Positions 1 through 11,500 of a stretch of DNA of 64,000 bases are shown here, one piece after another. The translations under genes and the position numbers were made by a program. The stretch is from Phoebastria nigripes (lineage: Eukaryota > Chordata > Aves > Procellariiformes > Diomedeidae), in contig JAYKAV010003099.1 in the NCBI GenBank assembly GCA_035582835.1, positions 1 through 64,000 on the forward strand. The letters are read 5' to 3'. Each line of letters opens with the position of its first letter. Within the stretch, counting starts at the first letter, position 1. The notes below the pieces were generated by a model. The model was given only the letters and a program-made list of their open reading frames with translations, did no database searches and was not told the origin of the DNA.

Positions 1-357
1 TTCCCAGTTAGGCTCACTTTGGCCTCCAATACGGTCAGCTCTAGGGATCTCCCTGTCACTCCAGAAATACAAATGGGTTCTGCCCCTTCATCCTCCTGTT
101 GTCGGGGTTTGAGTAGCTGTAGTGCCTGTTGCAGGGGTTGGAGTAGCTACAATGCCTGTCGCGGGGGTTTGAGTAGCCACAGTGCTTGTTGCGGAGGTTG
201 ATCTCTGGACAGTATTCCTAAATAGTCGTTTAATCCTAAACAAGACCTGAACCACATTCAGGAGACATAGCAATATGATCATGCTTGTTTTAACAAGCCA
301 AATAGTTCCTTCACTTTCCTCATAAATTGCGTTAAAAGCTGATATAACTGTTTGCAC
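1..357 (-). mobile_element. possible degenerate endogenous-retrovirus fragment at the window edge
   Basis: A minus-strand reading frame (88-357) has a short hydrophobic stretch followed by a Thr/Ala/Pro-rich repetitive tail of about ten residues per unit. After its stop a second open stretch runs in a shifted frame to the window edge. Low-complexity TQTP-type repeats of this kind occur in gag-like regions of avian endogenous retroviruses, but I see no protease, polymerase, LTR or primer-binding site here. It could equally be an unrelated minisatellite-bearing intron segment. The frame is broken, so no functional protein is expected. Confidence 0.25.
98..200. repeat. 30-bp minisatellite, about 3.4 copies
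   Basis: Units 98-127, 128-157 and 158-187, plus a partial unit 188-200, share a core resembling GTTGCNGGGGTTNGAGTAGC and a 30-bp period. The period is a multiple of three, so every reading frame stays open as a repeated peptide. Copies differ at several positions, so the array is old or was partly under constraint. Confidence 0.8.
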
Positions 358-1584
358 CGTTTGGTTACAATGGCAAGGTCAGTTATGTCAAAGGATGGGC
401 AGTCAGCAGTGAGTATCAGCCGTCAGGTTGGTAAGCTCTGGGCTAGTACCAGACCTCAGTAGGAAATGTATCAATGAGTAAGTTTGATTGTGAACTCAGG
501 GAAGAAAGTGAATACCTATGGATTTTAAGAAATGTGAGTGTCATCACAGTTTGCCCAACATAGTTTTGAGGATTTAGTATCCTTTTAGTGTGGATTAGGT
601 GTTAGAAGTCCTGGGACCACACAGTGGCTTCCAACATAAATTGGTGGGGAAAAACCAATATGCTCAAAGCAATGCTGTGGCATGGGGTTTTTTTGAGCAC
701 AGTCGTTTTAGTGACCCTGTTATCCTGACTTTACACAGCCAATAGTAAACGAGATTGCTAATATAAAAAGCTCTCAGAAATTGAATGATACCACCCTTTT
801 AAAGGGAGTGCTTTAAGGTTTTTTGCTGTCTAATGTTGATTTTAAACACTCAACAGATGAAGAGTCCAAATATATTTTAATATGAGTATGAAAAAGCCTC
901 CATATTAATTATACATCAGTATAATTTTATCATTCTTTGTTACTTTCTTGTTTTTAATTCAATAAATATATTTGCTTGCTACATTGAGTATTTGTAGATT
1001 TAAGTGCGGAGGAAATTTGTGCCCCTAACGGCAGATGCACAGCAGACTTCAGCATTAACATAACTCATTAAAATAAGATAAAAGTAGAGCTGCAAAACAA
1101 TTTCTGTCTTTTGCCAACAAGGTTGTGAAAAAGGGAAATTTCACTCATTCAATATATGGAAGTCTAATCTTTCTGAACTGTGGAGAGAACACAGTGGACA
1201 TTCCTGACTTGTTTGTGCAGGTTAACTGGCTATGTCTACTGAGGCAGATAAGCAGAATATACAAAATTCAGATGACTGTGTGTCATATTTTGGGGACATT
1301 AAGTACAATTACCTTTTTGGATGATGAAAGCTCCTTCACCAGCATTAGCAAAATGTGCATAAAGCAAATGTGTTTTATTTTGATGATACGCAATTTGCCA
1401 ATTTCCAACCTGTTTCTCAGTCACACGATTGAAACCTGGAAATAAACTACAGTTCACTCAATGTTATGTAAGGCCTACTTTATTTATCTATTTATTTTGG
1501 AAGGGAAGTAGATAAAATGGAGACAGCGGATTCAAATGGATTCAGACAAAGTTTTTTCAGTGTTTAATGCTCTGAACTCTACAG
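358..1584 (+). other. DENND1A intron (3' part)
   Basis: AT-rich intron sequence upstream of the first visible exon. It ends in a usual acceptor (pyrimidine-rich tract, then CTCTACAG). I see no further exon, RNA gene or recognisable repeat family; the open frame at 1125-1445 has no splice borders or recognisable protein. Confidence 0.6.
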
Positions 1585-1686
1585 GGTGAACCCATCACTT
1601 TTTGTGAAGAAACATTTGTGTCCCATCGTTCTGCTGTCATGAGGCAGTTTCTTCAGAATGCCATTCAGCTCCAGCTCTTTAAGCAG
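1585..1686 (+). CDS. DENND1A: DENND1A exon, end of dDENN module
   Basis: 102 bases, phase 0 at both ends, acceptor CTACAG and donor CAG|gtactg. It encodes 34 residues beginning GEPITFCEETFVSHRS and ending QLQLFKQ, the distinctive dDENN segment of DENND1 proteins. The next exon continues with FIDGRLDLL in the same frame. A minus-strand open frame over the same interval (1579-1800) is its shadow. Confidence 0.95.
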
Positions 1687-4600
1687 GTACTGGCTTAATT
1701 GCTCTAATGTAGAAGCAGATTCTTTAAGAATACAACTGTTTTTTTCGAGGGCTGTTCCTATATTCCTTGATCTGTCAGCCACATAATGAGGAAAATTCAC
1801 GTAGTTGGCAGCATCTTAATTCCTGCTTGCTGGCTTTTCTCAGATTCAGGTGATAAGGCTTTCTATATTTTAAGAGGTGTATGGTTTTTTCCCTTAAAGG
1901 TGTCTCTGCTCAGTTTTGATCTGAGCATACCTAGACCCAATATATCCGCTGTAAACTTTGTACAGAAAGCATATTACTGTTAAACATGATATTACTGCTT
2001 CAGGGAAGCTGAAAACATATATGTATAGACAAACACATGAATGCTGTTTTTTCAGTGAAGCAGCACACCTTTTTGCATTGGTAAACGTTTTGCCAGTTTT
2101 GGTTGTATTTTCATTCTATTTAGAGTCCCTTCCTGATAAGAACATTGGGGTTATTCTAGCAAACGCAGAATAAAGTCTTTCTGAAAAGATAAAGGATGGG
2201 ATGGTTGATTTGTTTATACTCTCTTTTAACATTGATGTAGTTCATTGATGGCCGTCTGGATCTTCTTAACTCTGGAGAGGGCTTCAGTGATGTTTTTGAA
2301 GAAGAGATAAATATGGGAGAATATGCAGGTAAGAAATACAGTATTTTAAAGTAATTTCAGACACTGTTCTTGACTTACTATTTGTGGGCCATCATGATGT
2401 AATGGGTCATTGTGGTTACTCATCTAAATAACTGAGGCTGCAATGATCCCTGTAGGTTGAAGTGTCTTAAATTTTTGTTCTTTCGTCTGTCAAGAACTTT
2501 GAGTAATGTATTGTAAGACTGAACAGACTTTATTCAGACTACAAAACCTCAGCTTTACCACTTGGCTAAAGTACAACTAAAAGAGCTCTTGCAATGGAGG
2601 ATACTGAAAAACCTTGGCTTTACCCAGAACCACCTCAAATTTCTTTTAGCAATCTTAAAAAAACCTCAGTGTTCTCAAATGTCTGAAAGACATTCCCAGA
2701 TAAAATAGAAATGCCTCTTAGCAAGTGAAAGAAAAATTGTAGATACCTCGTCAATTTTTTGTTGTTGTGTTTCCATTAAAAGAAAAGGATGGTTGTCCTG
2801 TTCTGTTTCTGTACTGTTCATGCTCCTAGAACCACTAAGTGCTAACACTTCACACTTCTAGCTTGTTTTCTATTTGGTGGAGAGTTACAGTTTGTTTGTT
2901 TCTGTGATTCTCTGTAGGTAGCGACAAATTGTACCACCAGTGGCTCTCTACAGTAAGGGTAAGAACACAGTATTCTTCCAACAGACATTCTAATTCTTAC
3001 TGGACCATTGTACAGTTCTATATGGCTGTTAACCTCTGTCCTTATGAACGTGACTAACCTGTTTCCTGCGGTGTTTAGCTGTGACCAACTTGAGTTTAGC
3101 TGTGAGAAACTAATGTGCTCTTCAGATGAAGTAAAGAACAGAAGTAAAAATACACTAAAAAAAAAAATCACCATAGGAATTCTCAAGTTTTTGAATCCCA
3201 CTTTTAATGTCTTGGAGACAGCTGGAAATAAGTTATTGTCATTTTAGAAAATAATGTGGTTTTTCTTTCCTTTTAATAGAAAATAAAACAAAAGGGAACA
3301 TTGCCACACCAAAAAGCTCTTTATAAAGCTAAATGGTGTGAAGTGCTGAATGGGGACAGCGCTGTTTGGGATGGTTTTGGCTCTCTTTGGTTTACAGCTC
3401 TACTTGTATAAATTAAAAATTTAAATACTTTTAGAGAATAATATGTTATTATAGCTGATTTTAAAAGTCTTTTTTGATGCATAAAATATGATGAAAAGTA
3501 AAATATTTCTGGTTTATGGCTACGAGTCAGTAGGAAGGATTGATTTGTTTTCTGACAAAATTGAGTTTTGCAGCATTCCATTTGCCTATTGTCCTGGTTA
3601 TGAATGGAATTATGTTCCTTACACAAAATGCTGGGCTCAATATTATCTTGATAATTTTGAATTAAACATATTTTATAACAGTAATGCAAAAAATCCCATC
3701 ATATAGTTAGGTAGGTAAATATATGTACATAAATATATATAAATACGTAGAATGACAAGTAATTTTAAAATTATAAGAAAGGGGAATGGCTGACAGTGAA
3801 TATAAAAATTCAACAGTTTATAATTTTTGTTGAAGATTAATTGTCATGTAGAAATAGAAGTAGTGAATCTTAAAACTGTTTGCATCTGATTGCATCTGAG
3901 CTCTGGAAATAAAATTTTGCACTGAAATAAGAAAATATAAAATTATCTAAGATTTTATTCCTTGGATTTTACCCATCTCCTGTATTTATCAAATAAGATA
4001 CCGTACAGCAATAGTCAATGATGTGTGGAAGATGTATAAAACACCGACCAGACTAACACATTATTCTGTCTGACATATTACTGTCTTATGACTTTTATTA
4101 TGTTCACCACATGCAATTCAGCTTTTCTAGAATTAATGTTTATGACTGTAGTTAGATTTCATTTTCCTTCAATTTATCCCTTTATCGACTACTTAGATCT
4201 TAAAAAGGCAGCATGCTTTTGGTAAATATTATTGTGGGATCATGAAAAGGAAAATAAAAAAAGATCTTACTTTTTCAGACTGAATGTACAGGCTTTCCTG
4301 AAACTGAATTTTCTGCCCCAGACATTGTGTATTTGGGAGGATACTTTTGTCTTAAACTTGTTTAGGATTTTAATGCAATGCACAGGACACCCTTGAGGGC
4401 GAGTGGAACAGTCACAGAACACTGTTTTGTGAGACGACCTATAAGACAAGGGCTCTTGGTATTAGGAGACACTGACATTTTTCATTTGAAAACTGCTGTA
4501 TTAAACAGAATTGGGATTCCTCTGGAAAACCAGAGAGAAACATTTAATATGTTTTTACTTGTGTTCTTTTTCTTTAAATTTACCATTTTAATACTCAGCT

Positions 4601-7600
4601 TTGCTAATAAGCATAGTTAATGCTTTGTTATTTGAAGTTAAGAATGGTGGATTTTAGATCGCTGTTTGCTTTAAAGAGCTTTGATAAAATTTATTCTATT
4701 GTTACTATAATTATAGAAAGGAAGTGGAGCCATTTTAAATACAGTAAAGACCAAGGCTAACCCTGCCATGAAGACTGTCTATAAGTTTGTAAGTATCAAG
4801 TACTGGCTTACTACTGAGATAAGAGTCTAATTACGATTCTGTTTTAACCTTTCAAATGAAACTCAAGACTTAAATTCATTTTTATTGGACTCACAAAATT
4901 ACTTAAAATACGCATTCATCTAAATTTCAAATGTAAATGGAAAAGTAATTCTGAAATTTAAACATAATTGAAATGCAAAGGAGAAGGGGAACTTGTGATT
5001 TCTTTTGAAAGTATAGATGATAAATTCTATTTATTACATAGAACTATTTCTGGGAAATAGTGCCTATATGCTCTACTAAGCAGCTCTACCATCTTATCAT
5101 TACTCTGTTGGAAATCATTGTTACCTCAGGTTTCTCTGCTTGCAGCTTCATCGAAATAAGGGAATCCTCTCATTTTCCAAATTGTTTCCATCTTTTCTAA
5201 ATGTCAATTAATTTTCCCTAGAGATTTCTTATACCTGCTTATTTAGAGCCCAACTTACTGAGTTATTCTTTAAATGAAAATGTTTTCAGTTCTGTTAACA
5301 AACAGCTAGTATGTTACTGTGTTATCATGTACGGCTGCCCATTTCACTGTGCAAGGTAGAACAACATAGAGACAAGCGAGGATTTCTTATAAGCTCAATT
5401 TTAGGAAATAATGCTACAAAAAGCATTGAGATAACTATGCAAACTTTTATTTTCTCCTGCCTTCCTCCAGCCTGAGAGAGATGAGTAGGATATTAGCTCT
5501 ACTAAATGGAACTGGCATCCAGAGTACTGCAAGGAGAAAGTTTGCAGGCTTACTGTTTCTGTTGATTGTTAACTTACAGCAAAGCTAAATACTTAGAGGG
5601 GAAGATCAAGGGTGTGGAATGCAAAAAGATGAAAGATGTCTATGGCATCAAAACAGAGAAAACAAAATTTTTGCAATGAGTGTGTGTGTGTGTGGTGGTG
5701 GTTTTTGTTTGTTTGGGGGTTTTTTAGCTTTCTATTTGTTTTAATATGTTTTCAGTATCCTGTTACGATTTTTTCCTTGCCATTTTTAGTAACTAGAGAA
5801 GGTGAATCTTGATGCACTGAAATCAAGCGTAGTCACTGCTGGAAATAGAAGGGGATTTTAACTTAAATTAATTTTTCATGCAGGCAAAAGATCATGCAAA
5901 AATGGGAATAAAAGAAGTGAAAAACCGCTTGAAGCAAAAGGTACTTGAAGTTCTTATTCAAAATGTATAAGCACCACGTATGAAATACTTAGCCACAAAA
6001 AGCATTATGTGATCAATAGGAAGCTGTTTGATACAGTGTTGTTAGCACACTTCAAAATGCATTACCAGCTGTCCCGGATTTTTCACACTGTTATAAATAT
6101 TCACAGACAAAAAAAACTGTCTTCAAATACATTAAGGCTCTGACTTAAACCCACAAAAGCCAGAAAATTGAGTGTTCTATTTGGAGTGGTCCCTCTCCTG
6201 TCCTTTGTGCTGGGGCATTGTGGAAGGGGGCTTTATGTGACTGGGAGATCTTTCCTACAGTAAGGGCAGTGAACTTTTTGCAAATGGCAAATTGTTGTTA
6301 TTTCTACAGTANTCTCTTGGGGAAAATAGTATAGTGTTGGTCATTGGGAAAAGGATTTATAAGTTACATGAGTGTCTACTGCAAAGTTTAGGCATAAAGG
6401 AATTAAATTAGAGTTGGTGTTCATATCAAATTTGAATTATTGCAAAAAAAAATACTCAAACTGTTTGTTGTTTTCCAAATCTGTCTTTGTTTGTAAACAG
6501 TACAATTCCAAGAATGCTGAATTGTGTTTGAAGAATGTGTTATCCAATACTAATTGCTCCTTTTAAGCCAGAAGCGTGGTCATATTGATACATACCTTAT
6601 GCATGAATGGTTAACTCAGCCTTAGGTTTATTTCAGATACTCTATTTATTCTATGAAGCAGAGCTATTAGAGTCTTTTGGGAAAACAAGTTAGCTAACTT
6701 GCTAATAGAACCGAAGTTCTTATCAGAAATTTTTACTCAATTTGTTGCATAATAGTTTGGGGGTTTTTTTAATCTGTGCTATCTCAGTAAATTTCTTCTC
6801 TAGATTTCTAAACCATCATCTTAAGATAGTGCTGCAAATGTATTCCTATGGCACAAACAGAAATCTACCTGAACATGTCAACAAAACGTTAATACAAAGG
6901 GATTATTCTGCAGCCAGGTTATGAACTGATGAAATTTAACCGTGTATACTGTTCGCTCCAAATGCTGTTCGCTCTCTAAATACTCTAGCAGATTGCTAGA
7001 GGTTTGTGAGGAAGATAAAGTTGCTTCAGATGCTTTTAATGCTATTTTATTTTATTACACTTACTACTTTATATGTGACCACTTTAGGTATAATATGAAA
7101 ATACTAGAAACATGAAGCAGTTTTCTTGTACATGGAATTTTTTATGTAATTCCATGTGCTTCACTTCTGGACATAACCTTCATGAATAATAAAATGTTTG
7201 GCCTTCTCATGTGCATTTCTAAAGCGGTTGGAGCTGTGTGAAATGACCAGATTGTTTTCCTGTATTTTAAATGCTAATATAATTGTGTGCTATTCTGTGA
7301 CATTTGTATAAAAGGCTGAGAAACGTCTCATTCATTCATTGCTTTGTTTTATTATTACTGTTGTCTTCCTAGTCCTTCAAGCAGCAAGCACTCTTTTTAA
7401 AAAACACACATAACATTTACAAATAAATGGCCCAATTTTGTTTCACCTTCCTTATTATGTGGCATTTCTGTAAGATGGTTAAACATGATTGTTCAACATA
7501 GGCTTTCACAAGAGCTTAAAAGATTTCTATGAGTAGGTGACACATACTGTTCTACCTCCCCTTTCTTCATTAAGTCTGTTCTTTTTTATCCCATCCTCTT

Positions 7601-8451
7601 CTCCATTTTGAATGCAAGATAGGAAGATAACTCTAAAAAGAGGTATTGCTCTGTTTAAAGTGATGAAAATAGCAAAAATTGTTTTGGCCACCCTCATATT
7701 ATTTTTAATCTAAATGTCTGTGCTGCTCTGTTGACAAGTCTATTAGTGCATCCTCACCAGTTTTCATGTGAGAATGTTGTATTTTTCATGTATTTACTTA
7801 CTAGTATGTGCAAGTGTTAACTGTTTGAAATTCTGGCATCATTAAATACTTAATTTTTGCCAAATTTGGGATGCTAGTCTTTCATCTTCTAAGGATAACC
7901 TAGGGTTATTTTTAAACTGAACTTACCATCCACTGCATTTTAACATATTATTTTCCATTATTAATACAAAAAGTATGCAGGCCACTGTTAAGGAAAAGTC
8001 AAATATAAACATCCCTTTTCCAGTTTTCACTGCCAAATATGAGCAGCTTCTGTACAAGATAGAATTTAAAAATGCAATAAATCTAGAGGTCTGCTTCCTC
8101 CAACTCTGCATAGCAATGGTGACCTCTTAAATATAATCAAGAGCCCATTTTGCCCTTGGTCTGCTCCAGTCTTGGGTTTGAATTGCAAATGGGAAATGCA
8201 GGATTGACCTGTTGAGAGGTCACTGTGGTGTGTGTAAGGTCCTTCTTTAATATGATAGTAGAGATTGAATGGGGCTCTATTTCCATCCCTTGTTCATTTG
8301 TGGTACAGTATTTCAAAGCAACAGAAATAGTTTTCAGAGGATTCTTATGAGTGATAGCAAATAATTGTTAATAGATACAGCATAGTAGCTTTATTTTATA
8401 TCTGATACAGTACTTTTTTCTTTTTTTCTGTTTCTTTCTTTTTTTTTCTTT

Positions 8452-8535
<84 letters not shown>

Positions 8536-11500
8536 TAAAGGCTGCTTTTTCCATTTCACAAATGGACCATGGTGGTCAAGTCACTCCGTTATTGGCTCGT
8601 TTGAAGCTTAACTACATAGAATTAGGAAGAAGGAGGAATATGAATGGTACCATCCTCAACTTTCAGTAAGAAGAATGTAACTTACTGAAAGCTTCTGGAT
8701 AAGACAATTTATAGAAATGGTTGGGCACTTGGCGTTAATGTATTCAATATTATTTTACTTACTAGAGCCCTGTGTGGCTCTAGTTAATGTCTGTTATCAA
8801 TGGGCTGTTGTCAGTGCTTTATTATCAGTACAACTCATTTAGAGGTTTATAAAATAACCTGAAGAATCCTTCTAGACATTCTGAAATGTGTTTTTTGCTC
8901 TTCTAATAGGCAGTATTTGTAGTCCATTACAAAAGGTCCCTAGAAAAATTACTTATGCATATTTAAACAGAAGAAAACCTTATTCAGTTTACAGGGTAAA
9001 CTTTACATATCTGTAAATATATATGTTACTCATTCTCTGAAGTTCCTCCTTTAAAAGAAATAAAGGTAGTAAAGATTTCACGTGAACAGACAGTTGTTAG
9101 GGGAAGCACTGTTTATATATGGAGATAATTATGGAGTGTGATAGATCATTGTCATTCTCTTTTTCCAGTAATCTATAAAGTATCTTTTTTCCTCAGGCAA
9201 AAGGTGGTTTTGTTTTCAATAATATCCTTAAATTACACTTTCTTTTCATTAAAAAGTCACTGAAAAATTGCTAGGTTTTTGCATTTCTGGAGAATTTATT
9301 CCAGTCATGAGTAACTTACCACCTTCCATTTTTTCCCATTTTTTGGGAGGGATAGGTCTCATGGTTTTTGTTGTTATCCTGAATAATATATATGACTTAA
9401 GCTACTTCAGGAATCTCTTGCTGGCTTATAGCAAATCCCTTTTTTGGGGACATGTTGGAACTGAAAAGTCAGGCTTAGGACCTATCTACACGGTACGATG
9501 CACTGCAGTACAAAGAACTGCTCGTGAGCACCAACCAAGCTGGTACACTTACACAGCTTCAGGTGGAAGCACTAGCACTGGTCTCAAAAGCAGTGTGGAA
9601 ATACGAGACAGCATTCTGGCTGGTAAATCCTCTCCCTCAGTTGGGATGCACAGGTCTACCTGGCTTTTCTTTTAGTGCCAGGAATGGGCACTGCTTTTTT
9701 AAGGCCTGCCTGCACTATGATCCACTGCAGTTCTTTGGTCATCTGTAGTTCTCAAGCTGAAGAACTTTTATCAGTAGACATTTTGTGAGCCCTGATACCT
9801 TTCTGAAGCTGAAGTTCAGAATCAGAGTGTCCTGTTTTCCTACTTGTGGTTTTCTCTCTGTCTTGTACTCCCCATTGACTTCAGAATAACTGTATTCAAA
9901 GTCTGTTAGTGGACTGAAGGTATGTCACAGACTGCTTTGGAGGACAGTTGTCTACTTTCCAATTATAGAATTGCCAGTCACTTTGACATTTAATCATTTT
10001 AAAGCTACTTGGAGCCCTTATTTGGGGTGTTTAAAATCAGGTTTCTCTGTTTATTTAGCTCAAATGTGGTTTCACTGAAGGTAGAAAATGAACTTTTGTG
10101 AAGCAAATTTTGCTTTGATGACTGAAGCTGTGTTGTTGACTTGTCTGCCTTTTTGGGATTTTGAAAAAATAGGTATCCAATAATTTAATTGTCATATTTT
10201 ATTAAGTAAATTTTTAAAAAAAACCCTAATCTTGACTGAAATCTGCTGCAGTTTCTGTGGAAGTCTGTACACCAAACACAGTGGAAATACGTTTTAGGAA
10301 CGTTATCTTTTGTATGCAATTATATCATCAGAGAAGTCAATCAAAAATAATCAGCGATAAAATCTGCAAGGATTTGCAGTGATCGTTATACATCTTAGGG
10401 AGTTTTGCTTAATGGCTTGATCTATCTGTATCTTTTATCTCCTCCCATTCCCCTGATGTCCAAACTTGTGCTTCCGTTTTACATTTTTCTGGAAATTTTG
10501 CCTGGATTGAAAGATGCTTTGCTTTCCGTTGATTCCCAGCTGTCTATTGCCTTGGCTGGAGCCACAGCTCCAGGTGGAACTCTGAAAACTCTGAAGTGCT
10601 GGGAACGTCCACTGTTCAGTGCAGGTCAGGTGGCTTTGGATGTGCTGGGCACCTTCATGGCATATACATAACAGGTCTGAAGCTTGGTGCACATTTAATA
10701 TGGCTATACTTGTAGAGAAATATGTAAATAAAGTTTGTATTTAATGTCGTTACATTTCAGAACAGTATACGTTGCTGCCATATGTTATGTGATTCCAAAA
10801 CTGACCAGATCCCTTGGTAGCTTGTTGCTGTTTTAGAGCTGAAGTATGAGTTTGACAGGAGCTTACATTTCTTGTCACTGAGTTGTTTTGGGGCTCTTTT
10901 TTACTAATTCAGTGTACTTTGTTGAATTTTTTTTAAAGACAAGGTAGCATTGTGCAGCTGGAGGGCGGGGGGAGGAAAAAGTTTTTCTCTCTAGTTTGAC
11001 CTTAACAAGTTGTTAATTTCCCCACGATCCTTATGCCCATATTGGTGAACCACTGCTCTACCAGCTGGATCTAAAAAGGTCTCTCAGCTTCTCTGTGGAG
11101 CACACAAAGCCCCTTAGAAAGTCCATCCAGCTTTTTGTTTCATTTGACCTAAACACATTAGGTCAGTCTGTGTCCAAAAGAACCATTTCTAATTGGCCAT
11201 CAGCTTACATGTCTCATTATTGTACCTTAGCAAGACGGAAACTTGAGGGGGCATGTCAAAGGTCAGTGAATCAAAGCAATGTCTATGTCAGCAGCCAACC
11301 TTAGGTCAGTCTTGCAGAGCTACAGTGTGTGCAGGTTTCTCTCTATATTTACCAAGCATTATTTCCTTGACATTGTTGCAAAGAGATGTAAGGTTTGGGG
11401 CCCACTGCGTTACAGACTATTTCTCAACTGACTTTCAAACTCTTTTCTCCTTGTCTGATTCCTTATGTCTGCATGCCTTTGTCTTTTTCAAAACCTACGT

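Noticed and set aside
1579..1800. Minus-strand 73-codon frame that looks protein-like
   Set aside because: It is the antisense shadow of the DENND1A exon at 1585-1686, whose plus-strand peptide and splice sites fit perfectly.
8368..8559. Lysine-rich minus-strand frame
   Set aside because: Translation of the T68 homopolymer and its flanks.
9268..9675. 135-codon plus-strand open frame in an intron
   Set aside because: No recognisable domain and no splice borders; consistent with chance in 64 kb.
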